This document shows positions 15,462-19,298 of a stretch of DNA of 19,298 bases, one piece after another. Both the position numbers and the translations under genes were made by a program. The stretch is taken from assembly GCA_036660615.1 (NCBI GenBank), contig JAVXAG010000023.1:1-19298 (forward strand). Reading direction: 5' to 3'. Under the pieces are notes generated by a model. That model searched no databases, was not told where the DNA came from, and saw only the letters and a list, made by a program, of their open reading frames with translations. Position 1 is the first letter of the stretch, and every line of letters begins with the position of its first letter. Origin of the DNA: JAVXAG01 sp036660615. Its GTDB lineage: Bacteria; Bacillota; Clostridia; Peptostreptococcales; Anaerovoracaceae.

Positions 15462-15938
15462 TCAAAATAGCCCTATTATATAGTATACAATTCCTACCAC
15501 TGTGGCCGAAGCAATCCCCGAAACAAGTACCGGTCCAGCGATACTAAAAAGTTTTGCCCCTACTCCTAGGACTAGTCCTTCTTTTTTATATTCGATTGCC
15601 GGTGCAACCATTGAGTTTGCAAACCCTGTAATTGGAACGATAACCCCCGCACCTGCAAATTTTCCCATAGTGTCAAACACCCCAATTCCTGTAAGCAGTT
15701 GAGCTAATACAATCAAAATAACCGTTACATAAACAGCCGCGTCCTTTTGCTCTATTCCGCTTTTTATCAACATATTTTGTAAAAACAATCCACCAGTACA
15801 AATAGCCCCTCCCACAAAAAATGCCTTTGCGCTGTTTGAGAAATATTTTGGTTTGGGTGTAAACTGATTAGTATATTTTCCATAGGCCTTTGCCATATTT
15901 TTCTTTTGTTCTTTTTCACTCTTTGGCATATCGCTCAT
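15462..15938 (-). CDS. spoVAC: Stage V sporulation protein AC
   Basis: Membrane subunit of the SpoVA dipicolinate channel; in Bacillus it behaves as a mechanosensitive channel during germination. The 158-residue protein has a charged cytoplasmic N-terminus (MSDMPKSEKEQKKNMAK) and four or more hydrophobic helices. The family motifs AFFVGGAICTGGLFLQN and GAGVIVPITGFANSMVAPAIEYKKEG are present. The GGAGG RBS is clear and the stop is TGA. First gene of the operon, with a sporulation-type promoter 43 bp upstream. Confidence 0.93.
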   Translation of the reverse strand: MSDMPKSEKEQKKNMAKAYGKYTNQFTPKPKYFSNSAKAFFVGGAICTGGLFLQNMLIKSGIEQKDAAVYVTVILIVLAQLLTGIGVFDTMGKFAGAGVIVPITGFANSMVAPAIEYKKEGLVLGVGAKLFSIAGPVLVSGIASATVVGIVYYIIGLF

Positions 15939-15980
15939 ACTTTACCTCCATCTTAACTTTTAGCAGAATAAGTTCCTTTT

Positions 15981-16008
15981 TAGTATTTCCAAATAACAAA
16001 AAATATGC
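15981..16008 (-). promoter_or_regulatory. Candidate forespore sigma-F/sigma-G promoter of the spoVA operon
   Basis: On the minus strand GCATA (16004-16008) and GGAAATACTA (15981-15990) match the sigma-F consensus GYATA and GGnnAnAHTR, and largely the related sigma-G one. The 13-bp spacer is a little shorter than usual for sigma-F. Its position before spoVAC is right, since spoVA is forespore-expressed in known sporeformers. Confidence 0.5.
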
Positions 16009-16055
16009 CATAATTATTTAAACAAGGTTAATAGAAAGGCAAATAGGTACAGCTT

Positions 16056-16640
16056 ATGGAAAATAAAAAAATAATATTGGCTTCATCGTCGCCTAGACGA
16101 ATTGAGATGATGAAAAAACATGGAATTACACCGACTATAATGCCAGCAAACGTAGACGAAACATTGCCAGAGAACATTGCTATGAGAGATGCAGTTATGT
16201 TTCTTGCTCTGAAAAAAGCTCTCTTTGTTGAAAACCAATCCATAGCCGAAAATATTGGAGAAGAAGGCACAATAATAATTGCTGCCGATACAGTCGTTTA
16301 CAAAGATGAAATAATGGGAAAGCCCAACAATCGACAGGAAGCTTTTGAAATGCTGACCAAACTAAAAAACACCAGCCATTATGTCGCAACTGGAGTTGCA
16401 ATCATAAAAACTGGTGAATACTACAAAAAAGTTTTCTGCGAAGTCACAGAAGTTTTTGTAAAAGATTTTACAGATGATGAATTAAACGCATATCTTGACA
16501 CCGACGAACCATATGATAAGGCTGGTGCATATGCCATTCAAGGATTATTTAGCAAATATATCGACCACATACAGGGCGATTTTAACACCGTCGTTGGTTT
16601 CCCATGGGATAGAATCGTAGAAGAACTTAGCGTTCTCTAG
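16056..16640 (+). CDS. maf: Maf-family nucleoside triphosphate pyrophosphatase
   Basis: Hydrolyses non-canonical or methylated nucleoside triphosphates (dTTP/UTP type in the MafA/YhdE group) to the monophosphate; a housekeeping enzyme linked to septum formation when overproduced. The 194-residue protein has the complete motif set: LASSSPRRIEMM near the N-terminus, ANVDET, AADTVV with the catalytic Asp, GKPNN, and the C-terminal EPYDKAGAYAIQG and VVGFPWDRI. The RBS is weak (AGGTA about 10 nt before ATG 16056). It stops with TAG at 16638-16640; read-through would add ten residues. Its last 14 bp overlap the end of the convergent MATE gene. Confidence 0.92.
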   Translation: MENKKIILASSSPRRIEMMKKHGITPTIMPANVDETLPENIAMRDAVMFLALKKALFVENQSIAENIGEEGTIIIAADTVVYKDEIMGKPNNRQEAFEMLTKLKNTSHYVATGVAIIKTGEYYKKVFCEVTEVFVKDFTDDELNAYLDTDEPYDKAGAYAIQGLFSKYIDHIQGDFNTVVGFPWDRIVEELSVL

Positions 16641-17988
16641 TTACAATATTTATCCATTTTTTGCTTCTAAACCTTGGTACACAGGTGCCGATTCTAATTA
16701 TATCGCCGATTTCGATAAATACCATTGCCCAAGGTAATGATAAATGTAACACAAGCACCGCAATATACGCAAGTGGAACTTGTATACACAGATTGCAGAT
16801 CAGTTCAAGTTTCATACAGAATACTGTATCTCCACCTGCCCTAAGAATTCCTACTATGTACATATATGCAATCATCTTCGGGGTTATGAGCAATGCCATA
16901 ACACAAAGAACCGTTACCAATAAGTCGGTGGTTTCTGTATTGAAATGATAAATGTTAGCAACTGGCTTGCTGATTAAAATCAAAAATATAGTGATAAAGA
17001 TATTTAGAACCTTTGTAATTCTCGATGTCTTTTTGCCGTATTGATATGCCTGCTCTTTATTTTGTTGTCCTAAAGTTTCACCAATCAACATTGCTGTTGC
17101 ATTTCCCACCCCAAAATATAGGGACTGAATCAAGTCAGTTACAACATTTGCAACCTGTGCAACGGCTAATGCAGATGTACCCAATTTTCCATATGCTGCG
17201 AATATCAGCGCCATGGAAACTGCCCAGCTTCCTTCAGTAAATACTACTGGCAAAGCCGTTCTCATAACACTCTTAAACAAATCTTTTTCAAAACTCATAA
17301 GTTCTCTTGGCCCTGCATAAAAAGGATGGTCTTTTTTTCTATACACAAATATCAATAAAAATATTATTTCAAGAACTCTAGCTATAAGTGTTGCAATTGC
17401 AGCACCCTTTACGCCCATTACCGGCATACCTAGTTTTCCAAAGATTAGAATATAGTTTAAAACTGCATTGATACACAGTGCGACTGCGTTGATAATTGTC
17501 GGTACTTTTAGGTTTTGTATCGCCCTTGAGTTATATGAAATGGCAAAGGAAAATCCTGCAAACACATATGAAAAACAAGCGATTCTCATATAGTCCACAC
17601 CATATCCGATTACCACTGGGCTGTCAGAAAAAATTCTTATCAGTTGAGGTGCAAAGATAAAAGCCCCCAAAGTCACTACTGATGCAAAAACAAATCCTAC
17701 AACATAGTCCATGCCCAAAAGTTTTTTTATGCCGTCTATATCCTTTGCTCCCCAGTATTGGGCAGTATGAACCGCCGCACCACTGTATAGACCAAATAAA
17801 GAAATGGTAAATATAAAGTAAACCTGATTAGCCGCACCAACTGCCGCCAACTGTTCCTCTCCTACCATTCCTATCATTAAAGTATCTATAAGATTAAGTC
17901 CCATACTAATTAGATTTTGCAACACAACCGGCACTCCAATTAGAATCAATTTTTGAAAGAAATATTTATTTTCGTTTAGATTTGTCAT
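16627..17988 (-). CDS. MATE-family multidrug/Na+ antiporter
   Basis: A 453-residue inner-membrane exporter with about 12 transmembrane helices in two homologous halves. MATE landmarks include IDTLMIGMVGEEQLAAVGAANQVYF in the first half, GVKGAAIATLIARVLE in the middle, and GVGNATAMLIGETLGQ and GILRAGGDTVFCMKLE in the second half. The family expels cationic drugs or metabolites in exchange for Na+ or H+; the substrate cannot be read from sequence. ATG 17988 lies 9 bp after the HD-GYP gene's stop, so the two form an operon. Ends in TAA, overlapping maf by 14 bp. Confidence 0.9.
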   Translation of the reverse strand: MTNLNENKYFFQKLILIGVPVVLQNLISMGLNLIDTLMIGMVGEEQLAAVGAANQVYFIFTISLFGLYSGAAVHTAQYWGAKDIDGIKKLLGMDYVVGFVFASVVTLGAFIFAPQLIRIFSDSPVVIGYGVDYMRIACFSYVFAGFSFAISYNSRAIQNLKVPTIINAVALCINAVLNYILIFGKLGMPVMGVKGAAIATLIARVLEIIFLLIFVYRKKDHPFYAGPRELMSFEKDLFKSVMRTALPVVFTEGSWAVSMALIFAAYGKLGTSALAVAQVANVVTDLIQSLYFGVGNATAMLIGETLGQQNKEQAYQYGKKTSRITKVLNIFITIFLILISKPVANIYHFNTETTDLLVTVLCVMALLITPKMIAYMYIVGILRAGGDTVFCMKLELICNLCIQVPLAYIAVLVLHLSLPWAMVFIEIGDIIRIGTCVPRFRSKKWINIVTRER

Positions 17989-17997
17989 TCACTACCC

Positions 17998-19266
17998 CTA
18001 CTCTATTTTATGTTTTTCTATCTGCTCCATATATTCCTGTTGAATTGTATGATATTTTTCTATTACTGGTCCCGTTACCAGTTGAATTTCGTCTAAAATT
18101 TCATCGTACTTTTCTGTAACCAAATTTACTACCCTGCTGTCAATTAAATTGTTTTGAGCCATCTGGTTAATTATAGACAATGTCTTTGCTTTGTCAAAAG
18201 GCTCTTTGTAGCTTCGCTGACTTATTAGAGCACTGACAATATCTGCCACTGCCACCACTCGCTCACTAAGGCTTAAATCACTGTCCACAATACCATGTGG
18301 ATATCCGCTACCGTCTAACTTTTCGTGGTGTCTTATTGCGATTTTACAAACGTCATCTGGCAAAACACCTTTTATTATTTCTTCAGTATATTCAACATGT
18401 TTCTTCATTATTTCCATCTGATCAAAATCAAGTTTTCCGGGTTTCTCTAAAATTTCCTCCGGAATAACAATTTTTCCTAGATCATGAACTGTTGATGCAA
18501 TATACACTTTTCCGATTTCTTCTTCCTCAAATTCAAGAGCCCTCGCCAAAAACAAGCTGATCCTTGTGGTCACTATAGTATGCACAACTGTAGTTGGACT
18601 TTTGAAATCTATGGAATAAACCATCATTCTGAGAAAATCCGAAGTCTCTTCTATAGTCAAATTGGTAGCTAAAATCAATTGCTGTAATTTTTTAACATAT
18701 TGTTTGCTTTCCAGCTGACTACACAAATCAGTATCTTCAAGAAGTGTTTTCATGGCATTTACCTGATTCTGATCAAATCGTTTGTTATTGTCGATTAACT
18801 GGATTATCTCTTGGATTGAACAACCTTCACCAATGGCAATATCCACTCTATCGGCTATCTGAATCAAGTTTGAATAGTCCTTATACTCAAAATCCCTTTT
18901 CTCATACTCCTCATTGCTACAGTGATGGTTCAATATGACAGCACCCATGTCTCCTAGCGGAGAAAAATATTTTAGGAACAAATACCCATAAAGGGAGTGT
19001 TCAAATACATCCTCACAGTCAAATGTTACCATTTTATCAATTTCATTGGTTTTATATGCACCCACATCGTGAAATAAAGCCAACAAAAGTAATGCCTTTT
19101 CGTCGATTTCATTATTTTTGTATAGAGACCTACACAAACTGTCTGCTATATATGCCACCCTATTGCCATGGTCAACTAGTCTGGTGTCATAGGCTTTTAA
19201 GGTGTTTGCACAAAGCATAATGACTTCTTCTGGTCCAATTTTATCAACAAATATTTTTCCGCTCAA
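17998..19266 (-). CDS. Double-HD protein with C-terminal HD-GYP domain
   Basis: A 422-residue cytosolic protein with no transmembrane segment. Residues about 25-150 form an HD domain (H33, H66-D67, H114-H115, D139). Residues about 222-395 form an HD-GYP domain with H261-D262, H313-H314 and the signature HEKLDGSGYP ending at P323. HD-GYP proteins hydrolyse cyclic di-GMP or related dinucleotides; all metal ligands I can check are present, so it should be active. It has no receiver or other sensor domain; the first HD domain may serve that role. Translation starts at TTG 19266 with AGAGGTG upstream; the next in-frame ATG is at residue 17. It stops at TAG (17998-18000), followed by a second TAG and then TGA just before the MATE start. 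The promoter is beyond the window edge. Confidence 0.82.
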   Translation of the reverse strand: MSGKIFVDKIGPEEVIMLCANTLKAYDTRLVDHGNRVAYIADSLCRSLYKNNEIDEKALLLLALFHDVGAYKTNEIDKMVTFDCEDVFEHSLYGYLFLKYFSPLGDMGAVILNHHCSNEEYEKRDFEYKDYSNLIQIADRVDIAIGEGCSIQEIIQLIDNNKRFDQNQVNAMKTLLEDTDLCSQLESKQYVKKLQQLILATNLTIEETSDFLRMMVYSIDFKSPTTVVHTIVTTRISLFLARALEFEEEEIGKVYIASTVHDLGKIVIPEEILEKPGKLDFDQMEIMKKHVEYTEEIIKGVLPDDVCKIAIRHHEKLDGSGYPHGIVDSDLSLSERVVAVADIVSALISQRSYKEPFDKAKTLSIINQMAQNNLIDSRVVNLVTEKYDEILDEIQLVTGPVIEKYHTIQQEYMEQIEKHKIE

Positions 19267-19298
19267 ATTTGTTCACCTCTATTTCCATCTTATTTTTC

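Overview
The window is AT-rich DNA from an endospore-forming anaerobic bacterium of the Clostridia (Bacillota). The evidence for this is the spoVAC-spoVAD-spoVAE operon, strong GGAGG-type ribosome binding sites, low G+C, and corrinoid and iron-sulfur proteins typical of anaerobic methyl metabolism. The genus cannot be fixed from the sequence. Two runs of exactly 100 N (1154-1253, 7579-7678) are scaffold gaps of unknown true size.

Left region (60-12491, all on the minus strand, transcribed right to left) is a bacterial pyrrolysine-dependent methylamine demethylation cluster. In transcription order it holds: a headless CCA-adding-enzyme homologue; the TMA corrinoid protein mttC; trimethylamine methyltransferase mttB and dimethylamine methyltransferase mtbB, each interrupted by one in-frame TAG exactly where the archaeal enzymes carry pyrrolysine; a gap; an NhaC-type antiporter; a second corrinoid protein; a UroD-type methyltransferase fused to a C-terminal thioredoxin domain; a small MetH-activation-domain protein; a RACo-type corrinoid reductive activator; a second gap; and the pyrrolysine biosynthesis gene pylB. 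The inferred flow is: TMA and DMA are demethylated by MttB and MtbB onto corrinoid proteins, the UroD-thioredoxin protein takes the methyl group onward, and RACo with the MetH-like protein rescues oxidised cobalt. No monomethylamine methyltransferase, no pterin methyltransferase and none of pylS, pylC, pylD or pylT is visible here.

Middle: a PocR-domain AraC-family regulator (12652-13944, plus strand) is divergent from the cluster. The 160-bp spacer holds candidate overlapping divergent promoters and a 35-bp near-perfect palindrome. A second, 17-bp-armed palindrome lies just upstream of a TATAAT box in front of mttC.

Right region (13957-19266) is chromosomal background: spoVAE-AD-AC with a candidate forespore promoter, maf on the plus strand, a MATE exporter, and a double-HD protein with an HD-GYP domain.

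Most unusual points: (1) the UroD-thioredoxin fusion lacks the His of the HxC zinc motif; (2) the catalytically headless tRNA nucleotidyltransferase relative opens a pyrrolysine cluster; (3) TAG is still used as a true terminator by 4 of 17 genes, including one inside the cluster, each with a back-up stop within ten codons; (4) new palindromes and twin hairpins lie around the methyltransferase genes.
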